A DNA stretch of 64,000 nt from Ophiura sarsii (GCA_035610835.1 CM069449.1:61466292-61530291); one strand, 5' to 3'. Positions 36,201-51,200 are shown, counted from the first letter of the stretch. The notes: generated by a model not told the origin, from the sequence alone. Made by a program: numbers and translations.

Positions 36201-39200
36201 ATACATTGTTTGGGTAAAACCGGTTGAATGTTAAAGAATAGGCGCAGTAATACATTTCATTATCCGACATATTCAAATATTAAGAGGCCATGCTAATTAA
36301 GTACCACCGATAGAGCTTGTAAAATTACTACTAATATGTATTCGGATTTGTTTTGTAAGTCTGCCGTTTTTATCATTTTAGATAAATCTATCGGAAAAGG
36401 ATGAAATGGCATTAGACTACCTCACCAAAGTGTGTTTATCACTGTCTATCGTATGTCTCGTACTTACAATAGCAATCTACCTATATCTGCGGTAAATATA
36501 GCAATGTTCAAATGTTCTTATTTACAAAGTGAATTTATAGTTAATTGTCTCCCCTTTGGCGACGGTTGATCAGTGGTATCAGACATAGCCTAGGTTCAGT
36601 ATAATGCACATGTCAGTTGTACGACGCACTATACCACCCCGGGAATGGTGCGTCACTTTACCGAGGTGTACCAAGGTACACTTTCTCATGTACCATGACG
36701 CACCCCTGTAACACAAATGTGACTGCCATACAATAAAGGTACCCTTAGTCAATTTAATGACGCACCATTGATTGATTCTGGCGAACCATGACTGTCTAAG
36801 ATGACGCACCCCCACCGCCATACCTCATTGTTGACTGGACTGGATTAAAATATATATGAAAACACTTTATAAAAAGTGTAAAATATTGTCGGATGGGTAT
36901 TTAAACGGTCATAATGGCGTTTAGGTGATTTTACGCATGCAATGTTTGCACTGAACACGCGGTGAGAGTATTGGAATAGCGGTTTCTGCACTTCGGGAGT
37001 TGCATTTCTAAACATTATATCCTGGTTGGTGGTGAATAGGGCCTACATGTATTCGTATTTTGTTATACGCATGATGACGCACCCTGTGACGCACCAAGAT
37101 AAAGTGACTGACATTGACGCACCCATTCGTCAATATTGTGACGGACCACAGGCTGTTCATGATGTACCCTGCGTCAAGAATGTGGTGTTAAATGACGCAT
37201 CCATGACATACCTCTCCTGGGGTTCGTGTAGTGCTTCATACAACTGATGTGTCCATAACACTGTATTGTTTTATTTTCCCTCCAATATGTGTTATATATC
37301 TTGTAGATATACACAAAATTAAAGGTCACCATAAGTATGTTAACCTAACGTATTTTAACACCTCGATCGATGAGATACGATGTTGCGGAGCGGAGTTATT
37401 GTCATTTCAATGGTCGTGGGTCCAGTTTCAAAAGTGACAATCATCCTATAGAAAGAGGTTTGCATTACTGTTTAGAATGATCAGATTCCTGATTTTCAAT
37501 AGGGATGAGTGTCACTTTTGAAACTGGACCCACGATCATTGAAATGACAATAACTCCGCTCCGCAACATCGTATCTCAACGATCGAGGTGTTAAAATACG
37601 CAGAACAAAATTATGCACTTAGTTATTTGCTTCAATTAATGCATACCTTTTCGAGCCGTTATATATTGGATCATTTCTGAGTGTTTCGATACTTTTTGTG
37701 AGCAGTTGACTATAAACAGGTCAAAGCGGGTTAGAAATGGAATCATGATCGTACCGGTAACCAAAGAAAACACCAATTGTACTCACAATAGAAGCCCTGC
37801 ACAAATACATTGATCGGCTTTACAGAGAGGAATCCACAATGCGACATTCCCCGTAATCATGGCGTATCAAAGTTTATTCTTTGAATTGACGCGGGTATTT
37901 TGAAAGTGATGTAAACTCGCATGATTATTACCTTCTAATGATTTTGGTATTCAGTAGTTAGCTATGATTCCGGTTAACTATGTCATATGCAGGGCCTCTA
38001 TAGTGCTGGCTACTTTTGGTAACTAAACTTTGTGCCATCGATGCAATTCATGTATCTTATAATATTTTTTCACTATTTTTTCATTGACAACCAGCTTATA
38101 TAACAGCCAACGGATTGTCATTCATACAAATTTGGCGTTCACACTTCTTGTTGTTGATATTCTGTTTTTGACGGGCATTGAAGCTGCAAATATGGCAAGT
38201 ATGATAAAAGACAATCCGTGTTTTTGGATAAGCGTAATGTTATATGGTCATGTGTTTTAAGCTCGCCTCGTTACACATGGATGTTGGCTTTCGCGACATA
38301 ATTTTAACTTTACACATTTATATTTGCTTGTATACCCCCTGAGGTAGTTAAAATATACATTTTCTGAAGGAATATTGCACGAGGAAACAAAATATGCCAT
38401 TAAAATTATAGTACGACCAAGTACTAAAATGGTATGATCGGAAATGTTCGGGAAAAAATCAGAGTTTTTTAATTTTTAATTTGAGATCCATATTTTTTTT
38501 TATCCCTACCCCTATCATTATTTACTTTACATATTTTAATTCCTCATGAAAAAACCCATTAAATGATATATAATTGTCAAAGTTACTACGTTGGTATGGT
38601 AATTATACCGGCTAGTGAATATCTCGAATTTTTATTTTATATATTTTTAGAATTTTCAGAAATATTTGATTAAGGATGAACCCTTTCCTGATATAAACAG
38701 CATTTCTGAATTCCTTTAGTTACAAGCTTTCCAAAAATGTATACTTTTGCTATCATAGGTTGAACACTTTTTCTGTTATAGTCATTTTTATAAATCCGGT
38801 AAATTGAGGCTGATTATTCATGTTGACTGTGTAGCGAATAGGAAGAAAGCTGATGATCATGGTCTTATCCATAATTAATTAGTTGTTACAAATAATTGAC
38901 AAGTCTGTTGAACCACTTACTTAAAGAGTACTAAATATCCTTTAAGGTGATGGTCTACCATAACAACTTTTTTTGTTATTTTAAGTCCTACAAAGTTCAT
39001 TTTTGGATATGTTGATACTTATGACCATACTAGAGGATTGCCGGAGAATTTATTTCCAAATTTCATCTCATTTGCATAATAATGGCGGCCATCTTGGATT
39101 GTATCGGCTATTTTATCCCGGGGTACTCCTGTAAATACGCACACATTTGTCGTTGGTTTTTTCAACGAAAAATATGCTTATACACATAAATGTTGGGATG

Positions 39201-42200
39201 ACATAGCCCTTTTTTCAAATTTGTGTCCCAATTTTCAAATTCGCATTTTTTTGTTGACGAAAAATATTAAAAAAATCATAAAGCAAAAATGAGCATTTTT
39301 GAAAATTAAAATGGCTATAATATTTTTAAAAAAAAGAATAAATATGCAAAAAGGGCTATGTCATCCCTTGTTGAACTATTAATTCTAGTTCCATTCGAAA
39401 TTTCAGCTTCATACATGCTTCCGTTTTTGAAAAATAACCCCGGGATTGATCGAAACGACCATTTCGAGAAAACAGCGTTTGATGTCTAGAAACACTGTTT
39501 TTAAATGTTATGCAAATTAAGTAAAGCATTTACATTTTTGAAACCATATTTAAAAATACTATTTGAATTATTACAATTTTTGGTGGTATTTTCATGGCAA
39601 AATCTCCTTTATTTCTAAAGTTATGGAATTTATAAGGAATATAACGTTAAATATCACTGGTTGAAAAACAAGGAAATACATAAGATATTAAAAAATATAT
39701 TTACGAGAAATGCGTTGGATTTTCGACTTTGATATGACGTAACTTTGGAACCACTGTTCCGATTTTGATGAAATAAAAAGTAATCAAAAGTAAATCATGA
39801 ACATAATATCTTAATAGCCTCTTTTTAGCCACTGTATGGTAGACCATTACCTTAAATGGGACCAGAATGGTGTTTGTATTAGGGATGACTAGTTATTGTA
39901 AAAAGAACAAAGATTATCGCCATTATTGGATTATCCCCATTGAGTTTGTACATACGGCACCCCTTCCAGCGGCACCCCTTCCAGCACCACCCCTGATCTC
40001 CAAACATCAAACAGCTGTATCTCCCCTTCTGTATTAGCTATACCAATGCCATTTTGCAGGCGGATAGCTTGTTATTAGGGCTTTAAAATGATATCAAATT
40101 TGTTGAGATAGCTTTTGTGGTTTTGAAAATATTTGAGGAAAATGACAGCATAAAACTAAAAAATGTAACGGCACCACCCTATTGGGAGGCGAGTTCATAA
40201 CGCGTGACCTTAATGTTAAATGGAATAGGTCCAAATCAATAACCGATCGGCCAATATCTATGAATCTAGAGTAGAAAGAATCCCACGCGCTAAAACTTAT
40301 TTAGATCTAAACAAAGAGTGATAAGTATTCACTTACAAAATCTGTCAGTAAAATCTATCAGTGTGTACTTCACAGCTATGCATCAAAATCAAAGCGCAAG
40401 CTAGGGTGCGTCCGTTTTGTACACTTCATGATGTTTCTGGTTTTGACATAATCTTAAGGATTCATCTGTCAGACCGAAGATGATCTGTCAAAGCGGACAG
40501 AGTCCTCGGGGACAGTGGCCTCGGTGAGATGTATATTTGTAATATTTGAAAGACGCCAAGCCTGTTATATATATTGTTTTTTTCCATATGTTATATTATT
40601 TGATAGATGCGATTTTTTCTCAAAGCGTTTACTCCTCATTCTCGACATGCTTCATTTACAGCACTTTGGACAAGTTTAATAATAGCCTCTTAATAGCCTC
40701 TTTTTAGCCACTGTATGGTAGACCATTACCTTAAATGGGACCAGAGTGGTGTTTGTAACATTAGGGGATGACTAGTTAATTGTAAAAAGAACAAAGATTA
40801 TCGCCATTATTGGATTATCCCCATTGAGTTTGTACAGGCGGCACCCCTTCCAGCGGCACCCCTTCCAGCACCACCCCTGATCTCCAAACATCAAACAGCT
40901 GTATCTCCCCTTCTGTATTAGCTATACCAATGCCATTTTGTAGGCAGATAGCTTGTTATTAGGGCTTTTGAGATAGCTTTTGTGGTTTTGAAAATATTTG
41001 AGGAAAATGACAGCATAAAACTAAAATATGTAACGGCACCACCCTATTGGGAGGCGAGTTCATAACGCGTGACCATATACGTATTAGGTTAAGAGTTTAA
41101 AGGGTTTATCCTTGGTGTATTAGACAGCACGAAAATAACATAGCACCAAATCCTCTATTGAGGGATTAAAGGATTACACAGCTTTAATCCATAATAGGTC
41201 TGGACACTAGTCTAACTTATAGATATCTTACACCAAGGATACGCCGTCGGACAAGTTTAACACTGTCAAAATTTTGTCAGGATTAGTTCAGGATCAAATT
41301 GTTCTTCTACATTTGGTACTGGAGAAGTCAGGGTTAAATCCTGACATAAGCTTGACAGTTTTAAACTCGACCGACGACGAACCTGTTAACCTATAGACCA
41401 TTTCAAATCCGAAAATATACGACCACCCGAATGCTTCCGATTAGACGAGTGACTTGCCGCTCGGTTACATGACCTGTCAGCTCCTGACAGGTCATGGCCA
41501 TGTGCCGGAGAAAAACAAACGTGTTTTTCACCCGTCTGCCCGTGTGATAGATTGCGCTGGTTTGTGATAGATTGTATCCCTCACAAAGTTGATGTTGCTG
41601 CATTTCAGTAACAACAAACGGTGAGATGAAAGAGATTTGGGGTAATATTTTCACGTTTTACCGCCTGCTCGATACATTTGGAATTTGCCGGTCAACGCCT
41701 TTGTTGATAAAAAAACCCAAAATAGTCTCGTTCCACGTTTTACTTCTCATGTGTGCACGCGTGTATGTAAACATAGTAAATCACTAGGCGGACAACCAAC
41801 TAGGACAATGCTGTGAATGCGATCAACTGTTGCGAAGAACGCGCAACGCACCTACTCCACGTGACCTGTTTTTCGAAGATTTCAGATCTCAATTTGAAAT
41901 GGTCTATATTACAATTGCCCGACGCTAAAGGTCAAAATAATTGTAAGTATTTCACCAGAAATAATGGAATGAAGGGGATTGTGGGTCCGAACCGTTTTAA
42001 ATGAATAGGCCTTTAACTAACAGCGAAAAATAAGACGTTTGGCACAATTTAACACTTTTAATTTACATTAGATATTCCTAATACGTTATACATAAATAAT
42101 GCATGTTTGACTATCAACAGTCTGTATGTACAGCAGTTGCAATTTTCATGCATTTCTCTTTGCTGAGCATGTTCTTTTGGATGATGATAGAGGGCGTGCA

Positions 42201-45200
42201 TCTTTACGTGAAGACCACGCCCACTTTACGCAAAGAGATTCCGGGATGGGTGTGGCTTCCTATCGGATATGGTATGTTGATTTGAAAACAAGTGACCTTT
42301 GGTCAATAAATGTCAAGGTCTCGTCACTCTGGTTTCAGGACAAACGAGGAAAAAATGTACACGCGCATTTGAAATGGACGATGTGAATTCGTGCCTTCCA
42401 GGACGTATTTAGCTAACAAACATTGTAATTCTTTCAACATCAGCGCAGTTCTTTTATTTATTTGTAATATTTCTCGATAATCATGCATTCCACATGCATT
42501 ATTGGCCTAACTCATACACTTGATGTCGAGATTGCGTCATTATACAAATTGGTGGAAATAAGGAATATCAACGATATCATTTGTGCATGCAATGGTGATG
42601 GGATAGCCGTAGACAATTAGTGCAACCTGTCACAGTAATGGGTGACCAGCTATCTGTTTTGTCTCCCCATAGTTTCATTGGATGATCGCAACACCAAACA
42701 CGACGAATAGCCGTAAAATCTTATTTTCAAATGGCCACCACATCGCCCCAATGAAAAAATAAAATAAAACGTCATTGATTGATATGTACGTCATTGATTT
42801 ACATTTTTTTTAAAATTATTGTAGGTCCATCGGCTGTGATTGTGATTATTTCGATGTCAGTAGCTATTAATGACTATGGAGTGAAAATAACGACAATCGA
42901 AGATGGTGGACCTGTCTCAATTAACAGGTAATGAAATTAGGTTAAGGGATCGGTCTTAATTACAAGTAACGTCATGCATGTCGGGTCCTTGGGAGTGAAA
43001 ACTGTCTCAGTTAACATGGTAACATTTATCAGGCCCGTATCTTTGTTGACAGGTGATGTCAATGTCAATATCATTGTGGTTTCGTACTTAGGGAACTTTG
43101 TCAGACCCGTATCTTTGTTGACAGGTGATGTCAATGTCAATATCATTGTGGTTTCGTACTTCAGGCAACTTTGTAAAATAGTATTATGGGGGAGGTGCAT
43201 TGCCAAATGGGTCTCTTTGTTGATCTTATGAAACCAAAAATCCTAAATAAAAGCTATTCCTGATTAATGAATGATACATTTTACACACACTCTTTGCTTA
43301 TAGATGTTGGTTGAATACTGATTCTGCCCTAATATGGGCGTTCGTCGGACCGGCAATAGCAGTACTTTTGGTTTGTAGCTTTTGTTCAATTTAATGTTGA
43401 TATTCAGTATCATGCGGTTTCTTTTAATTATAATTTATTCTCTCGAAATATGCAAAAAAAGTGTATCGTTAAAGAATGTTATGAATAAGCACATACCACT
43501 AGAGCAAAATGCATCTTGTGTCGGTTGATTTGAGAGTACTTTCAAAACATTTATTTTGGATACCCGCCTCCACTAATCGTTTCCTTAATTCATATTTAAA
43601 TTTAAACCTTTTGAGTTGGTAATCTAGACGTAGCCGATTCTTATCTCATATAAATGCTGTTACGTGTGTTATGCCAAGTTATCTCGGTTCCGGGGATCTG
43701 TCTGTTAGAGCCCTTATTATCACCTTTTTCTTTTAATATGTACTCATTATTATCATTGTATGTGAATGTTATTTTTCATATTTAGTTCAACATTGTAGTC
43801 CTGGTTCGACTGATGAGAGTCTTTATGACGCTGAAGAGCAACCGCGACAAAAATGATGTGCAAAAAATCAAGTAAGTGTTATACGAGGTCAGATCAAACG
43901 GTTTTGTCACTTGGCCCCATGTTTCTGAAGATGACCATATCATTTCACAAATGCAGTCAAACTCCCTTGATTTGAAGAAGTGTCCCTAGACTTATATACA
44001 CAGTGGCGTATCCAGGAGGGGCCCAGCATGCCATATCCCCCCCCCCCCCCCCCCCATTGAAAAAAGAGTTTAAAAAAAGGAGGAAGAGGAGAAGGAGGAA
44101 GAGGAGGAAGAGGATAAAAAGGAGGAAGAGAAGTAGGTAGGGGGAGGAGGTAGGGGGAGGAGGAAGGGTAGGGACATATGCGGCGCAAATGGGGGGGGGG
44201 GGGGGGGGGGCACATAGGTTACGTTCTTATGTTTTTAGTATATTTATACGCACTGCCCTCAATAGTCGAGAAATGGTAATAATGTTGCTGTTCATTGCCA
44301 CATCCGGGTAATTTTGAGTGTAACGCTATGGGAAAACATACAATTTCTTGGTAGCTTTTTTATGAAAAAATGCCGGACATTTCGTCCATAAAATGCATAA
44401 CACTTTGAAGAGTGGGACTAAGGCTACCGGCTAGCTGGCATACTTTGGGGATAGCATACCTTTTAAAAGGTCAGTAAGGTGGGGAACACCGATGTCATGC
44501 GAAATACGTGAAACTTCGTACTTGCAGATGGCATTTCTCAAAGAGAGTAGTTTTAATCACAGAATAAGTCAAGGTAGCTGATAAAATGTGTTTCAAGCTT
44601 TCCATTGATATCAAATATGTGGTATTTACCAGCCAAATAATGTGTTAAAAAAGCAAAAAAAGGTATACCTTTAGATTTGACCTTCAGTAAGGGATGTACA
44701 GCAATGTACAGTCTCATAGTAATCTTATAGGTACTTTCTTTACTACATTAGGTTCTTTCTTTACTACATTATAATATGGCATGTACCATAGGAATAGTAA
44801 ACAGAAGGGATGATCCATGATTAAAGCACTAATCACATTGCCGATCTTTAACATGATTGTTATTTAAATTCTAGTATAGAGACCAGTCGCCTATTGCTTT
44901 ACACGTTATGCATAAGTCTGTTGAATTTCGCGGGTTCGTTTTATTTGTCCTCCACAAACTTTGTTCACTCTGTGTATGAACATTGGTACGTGACGTGACC
45001 TTACTAAAGTAACATAGGGCACAATGACATATTGTATATGGTCAATGCCCTGATTGTGCTAAACAAATGGTGTGGATGAATAAATTCAACTAACTATGTC
45101 CTTGGTGAGTTACGGGTCCTTTTGTCCAACGGGCACAACCCGAAATCGATCGCACAATTGTATTTCCTTTTCGCGTTCGTCACAATATTATCCACAGTTC

Positions 45201-48200
45201 ATTGCGGGGGTTATATGTAGAGTAAATCCTTCCCGTATTCACTATTCAACCACTCATATTCAAAATGACGTAAACAAAGTGGTATACTTTCTTTTGTTAA
45301 ACCCTTTATTATGATAACAAAGTTCATGGTAATGTGTTTATATTTAACATGAATTGAGAAAGAAATGTTATACTTTAATTCATAAACAAGTTCTCCAGGC
45401 CCGTAACCAGGTGGGGCGGGGCTGGAGGGGGGGGGGGGGGGATGTACCTTTTTTTGTACCAATGTACTTTTTGTTGTACTAATGTTCCTTTTTTTGTGAA
45501 AACGCCCCACCTCCACCCCTCCCCCTATTTTTCAAAAATCCCCCTTTCAAAGCATTTTTTCGGACCGTTTTGGACTAAAATATGTCCTAACCCCCCCCCC
45601 CCCCACCTTTTACGAGTTTTTTTTGTACCAATGTACCTTTTCCAAAAATAGGCCCCCCCCCCCCAAAAAAAAAAAAAAAAAAATCCTGAGTTCTTCAAAA
45701 CATCACTTTTTTTAGTTAGATGACAGTCGAGTCAGTCGTTAGCGCGATCTGAATGAGAGAGATGAGCTCTTTCTGTTATGAGGATCCCGTAGATTCTCGT
45801 AGTTACATTCTGTTTGTTACATTAGATGCTCGATCATTATTTTTATTTTTATTTCAAATAACATGAGTCCCAAAAATTCCCCCAAATAACTCATTTTTGG
45901 TCGATTAAATCGATAGTTCACCACTGGCTTATTATCTATTGAACACGACGGTCGTTTCAATGAGTAGTCATGGCCGAGCGGTTAAGGCTATAGACTATAA
46001 ATCTATTGGATTCTCCCCGCGCCGGTTCGAATCCTGTCTGACGAAATTTTGTTACAATAAGCGATTTGGTCTGTGTATTGGAAAATGGCGTATATTTTTA
46101 CTCCGCAAATTTTCATTGATGGATGTAATCGTCTACATCCAGAGTATATATCTGCATTATTTCCAAGATGTTTCACATGTTAATGTCGGGAACCTTATAA
46201 CCTTTTTCAAATGTGTTATTTTTTCTTTGGGAGAAATTTGCTATCAAACACGATGATAATATGTGGTAATTGTGCCGGTTTATCGAAAGGTAGGAAATAC
46301 TGTTATTATATGAGAAATATATTGTTATATCCATTATCCTTTTTATTACCTGGAGTTCATGGGTTTTCTAAACCACAGTTCAAATTTTAGCCTATTAGAC
46401 AATACCATGACGAAATGAGAAGGGTTTGAAATAAGCCGCTCCTAAACTAATTAGTATGCACATCCAATCGGAGTGCGTGTCTTCCGCAAGAAATCGTGCA
46501 TATTTCATTTCACAGTGAACGCTTTTTGTATGTGCTAACGACTGACTGTTTAGCATGTACATAATCTATCAAAATCAATACCTCCGTCAGCAACTCATTA
46601 ACATACGGTTGCTAGCAGTGTTGGCAAGTGGTTATCACTGATTATATAACATTGGGGTCAATACAATATGTTGGAAACTCCCATTCACTTTTTAAGGGCG
46701 ATAGAGGGCAGGGGGCACAATTTATACTTCTAATCTATGTGGGGGGGGGGTTCCGGGGTCAAGTCCCCATAATTTTAATGTGAGGGACGTTAAACACGTT
46801 ATACTAGACCTTTTTAGTGTTAAAAATGCCAATTTTTACGCGTTTTGCACGTATTAGTTTCAATGTTTCAATATTCAAGCTTAACAAGAGGGCTTCAGGA
46901 ACGTTTTCTGGACCATTTTTGTTCAAAAACTGGTGGTTTCTTGTTCGATTCGCGCTGAATTTTTCAACAGGTTTCAACATTATAATGGGTCTCAAAACAC
47001 ACCAAATACTTGTAAATATTATGTGGGGACGTTAAAATCGTACTGGACCATTTTTAAAAGTGTTAGAAATGTCAATTTGTGCGTACATCGCGCGCATTAG
47101 TTTGAATGTTTCATTATTCAAGCTTAACAAGATGGCGTTTCTCATGACCATTTCAGTTCAAAAAATAAAAAAATAGTAAAAAACCTGTAGAAAATATGCG
47201 CGCTCCGCGCGCATATTTTCTACAGGTTTGCCAAATTTTCTAATATTATGTTGGGGACGTTAAAAACGTCATACTGGACCAATTTAAATGTTAGAAATGT
47301 CAATTTTTCCAACAGTTTTCCATGACCATTTTAGTTCAAAAAGTCAAAAAATGTGCGCGCTCCGCGCGAATATTTTATGCAGGTGTTAACATTATATACC
47401 CACCAAATAGTCTAAATATGTGGGGGACGTTAAAAACATCAGACTGGACCAAAGTTTTAATGCAAAAACCACACCAAGAATTCTAAACATTATGTGGGGG
47501 ACGTTATTATCATACTGGACCATTAGTGTTAGAAATGCAATTTTTTTTCTTCAATATTTAAGATCAACAAGATGGCTTCAGGTGTTTTTTTGGCCCCCAG
47601 CATAACGGTCCTGGATACGCCATTGTATAAACACCGTTGCATCCCCATCCCCCACTTTTCGAAGCATGGGCGGTACTCCCAATTAGGGACTGTCTGATCT
47701 CTGAATGTACGCGTTGGCTAGGTAGGTCTTGGATTGTTTAAAATATCTCCAAGCAATCTTTTATTTGATTATGGGGAAAGAGCCAGAAGTCGTAGGGAGC
47801 CAAGTTTGGTGATTAGAGTGGATGTACCATCAAATGGATACCATTTTCATCAAAGTATATCTAGGTGAGGGAAGCTTTGTGAGGACTCGCATTGCTAAAA
47901 GATGTATTGAAGGACGATGGTTAAGCAGCTTGAACCAGGGTCTTTGCTTGAACACCGCACAAGTGTTGTACTGCTTGTTGTACTCATTTAGCAACTTTTT
48001 AATTGAGGTATTCCTCCATTCAATGTGTGCTCATTCAAGCATTACAACACCTGCGTAGTTATAGCCCCGTGCTAGTGTTGCTGTGAACACGTACATTATG
48101 TGTGCCAAAAAAAGTTTCGATGGAGTAACTCATTTTAAAAATATCAGGCATAATCAAAGGGGAACTTATTTTTGTTGAACTGTGTATAACAAACATAGTC

Positions 48201-51200
48201 GGGTGTCCCATCGAAAAATAAGCAAGGACATTCACCGGCTGTGTTGTTACGCTTTATTCCGTCGTTCGACAGTTGCCTCAAAATCTTCAATCACTACACT
48301 TCTGGGCAGATGACGCAGGCGTAATACGTATGATTTATTCCAGCCTATAACATAATTCCAATTCCTAACATATCCAGTATCTGTATTTATCAACAAATAT
48401 ATTACTTTTGATATCCTAGATCTGGTTTGCGTGCTGCATGTATCCTACAGCCTTTATTGGGCGTACCATGGATAGTGGGATTGATGAATATCAGTCCGGG
48501 AACAGTCGTGTTCAACTATGTATTCGTCATTACGGCTGGTTTGCAGGTATATACCTAACACAAAATGTTCTTGAAGAAGACATGTTTCCTGTTTTGTAGG
48601 ACAACAAAGAAAGGTTCCAGCTTTTCGAGGCATTTCAATTACTGTAACCTGGGTGTCGTGAACAAAGAGAATTTGATTTTGTTAATCTGTTATCGAGTTG
48701 GCCAATAGTTGAGAGACAAGGACCAATGATTTACTTTTTTTTGCAAAGGAAATTCACACATAGGCTATAGTAGATTCATAAATATTGGCCGATCGGTTAT
48801 TGATTTGGACCTATTTTATTTAACGTTAGAGGAACCACAATGGACCAATCACGACAATATCGGCATCGATTAGATGCAATTGATTTCGCGGCGATATAAT
48901 GAACTTGACTGCGTTGAAGCAAACAAATGTGCCCAAATATCAAGCGACCATGCATGAATTTATACGTACTTCATGTAAAGATGAGTATAATATTAGAAAG
49001 AAAATCAATTTGGACAACGGCACGAGGAAACTTTGTCAATATTCTGGATATGAACTACTGACGATGTGACTGAAGACACAGGAAAGCATATATAACCATA
49101 TGTGTAAATTATCAGATTAACGGATTTCAAGTTACTGCCCCCTCCTCATATTGGAAGATATTACCTATACTGAAACGGTACACCGGCCACAGTATTTGAA
49201 TCTGCTATAGGTAATATTAAAGGGACACTGAGAGATCGGCGAGAAAAATGAAATTGGGATAAATTAACTAGATAAGGTATGTAGGAACCCTGAAGTGTAA
49301 TAAGTTATGGGAACATGGTCGAATGAGGGCGCTAGGTAGAATTTAGGTTGAAGCAATTTATGTGGAGAGTGGAGCTGATAATTTTGATGTGATCTGCATC
49401 GAGATGACCAAATCGTGAAATGTACACGAAACACAGCGAATTAAGGTAAACGGTTTCATATGGTAGCTAGCTAGTAAAGGGTTCAACAAAAGAAAGTATA
49501 CCACTTTGTTTATGTCATTTTGAGTAACATTCAATTTTCTTTTGACCAAACAGACTAAATAGGCATTTAGATGAATCTTTTAGGCATACTTTGATACCAA
49601 ATTTGCCCCCTAAAAACAAAGATAAACCATGATTAGCACCATTTAAAGAAAAATATCCCATTTTCAAAAGTCGCATTTCCAATACACAGCACGAGAAAAA
49701 GGACCATTTGTTAACACCCACAATGTCGTAAGACCCAACGCATTTAGCACTGTGCGATCGTTAGCCCCGTAAATCCTGGCTAATACACACACCCCGAGAG
49801 ACCCCAATTGTTAGGGGGGGGGGGGGGAATTGGTATCAAATTATGCCTAAAAGATTCATCTAAATGCCTATCTAGCCTGTTTGGTAAAAATATAATTGAA
49901 TGTTACTCAAAATGACATAAACAAAGTGGTATACTTTCTTTTGTTGAACCCTTTATATGCAAAGTATTACGTATAGGTGCAAACAAACCTGATTTGCAGG
50001 AAAATTGAGGGCGTACTCCTTCACGTATCTCGCAGTGCCTCTTAAACTGAGGTCTTACTCCAGCCATCCTGATTTTTCTAATGTTTCTGTTTCATTGGGC
50101 GGGGATATTCATTTTTAACCATTTTAATTTAATGATTCTGTTAAGTTCTAAACTAATCTTTTGTCTGAAAAGAATCAGGAGTTATGTCCAAGTGTATATA
50201 AAGTATAGGTGATTGCTCTAAATTTGGCACGGACTGATTTTGAACCGTAATATAAAGTGAGCATACATGTATCTTAACAATTCTGTAAACGGCAACAATA
50301 GATAACTGTCCATTATATCATATACAAAATAGGGTTCTACATATAAGTAAGATATTCATGAAATCACCAATAGTGCACCCATTGAAAAGCTATGATAATT
50401 CAATAGGTATAATAATCAGTTGAATGGTGATGCGCTTTAATCCGTGTATGAGCATCTTACTCGCACTCAGGTATAACAAATATTTTTACTTACGTGTATG
50501 GTTTTGGCTCTATCTATGGTAGTGCATCACTGAAATAATACTATTTTGTATTATGTTTCAGGGCGTGTTCATATTCATCAATCAGTGTGTACTAGATCAT
50601 GAGGTATGTTTTGCAACAATACATTTTGTTAAGGTTACACATAACTTGTAATTTTACAACTATTTTTTTCCCTATTTCCTCCATCCGACCTTCTTTTTTA
50701 GAACTAATCTTAATTATAAAATGACTTTGGCGATGATCAATAAGACTTGTACGCATTGCCAGCTTGCATTTCTCATTCCGTTGTCAGATTGAATTTTGGC
50801 CGCCATTCTCTTTAATTACTTACATTTCCAATTGGCACTATTAAAGGGGCAATCCTCATACGTATCTCTCAATGCCCCTTTAATTCTGATGCTATCTGAA
50901 ATGTTTGCATTTTGGAAATTGTGTTCTTCCCGCAGTTATCTGTTAGAACTGAATAATTAACATACTAGCTCATACTCAATTCTGCTGTTGTATACTTTTG
51001 TAGGAAATATAAAAATAACTAGCGCCTTCAATAGATTTCCTACATTTGCTTCAAAAAGACAAAAATTGCGTTTTCACAAGGGTGCAACATATAACACCAG
51101 AAGTGTATATAACAAATGGCAGCTATCGCAGATAGTGTCTTTTGACATCACTAGGTATCTGAACAAAAAGACAATATCTGCAAAAGCTGCTCTGAGTTAC

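Larger units (their letters stand above)
38195..42120. other. Gene B intron 10 (TM2-TM3), made of repeats
   Basis: About 3.9 kb with a dispersed element (38258-38945), a large TIR element (38942-39857), a direct duplication (39815-40206 and 40682-41076) around another dispersed element (40207-40681) and two small MITEs (41104-41378). I see nothing in 41379-42120. Confidence 0.6.
43872..48419. other. Gene B intron 14, longest intron (4.5 kb)
   Basis: Holds a purine-rich tract between C and G runs (43996-44225), G/C runs near 45428-45663, a tRNA-Ser-like sequence (45964-46045), a repeat block (46735-47600) and a mariner relic (47640-48200). Nothing is recognised in 44226-45250 and 46050-46730. 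Confidence 0.6.
48547..50561. other. Gene B intron 15
   Basis: Includes the partial dispersed element at 48770-48900 and a large foldback at 49475-49957. The stretches 48901-49470 and 49960-50560 show no recognisable feature. Confidence 0.55.

Noticed and set aside
36579..37247. Minus- and plus-strand frames in the GACGCACC element
   Set aside because: They mirror the inverted repeat arms and have no protein signature; the same holds for frames at 1020-1705.
43940..44215. Proline-rich minus-strand frame
   Set aside because: It is only the complement of an AGG purine tract and G-runs.
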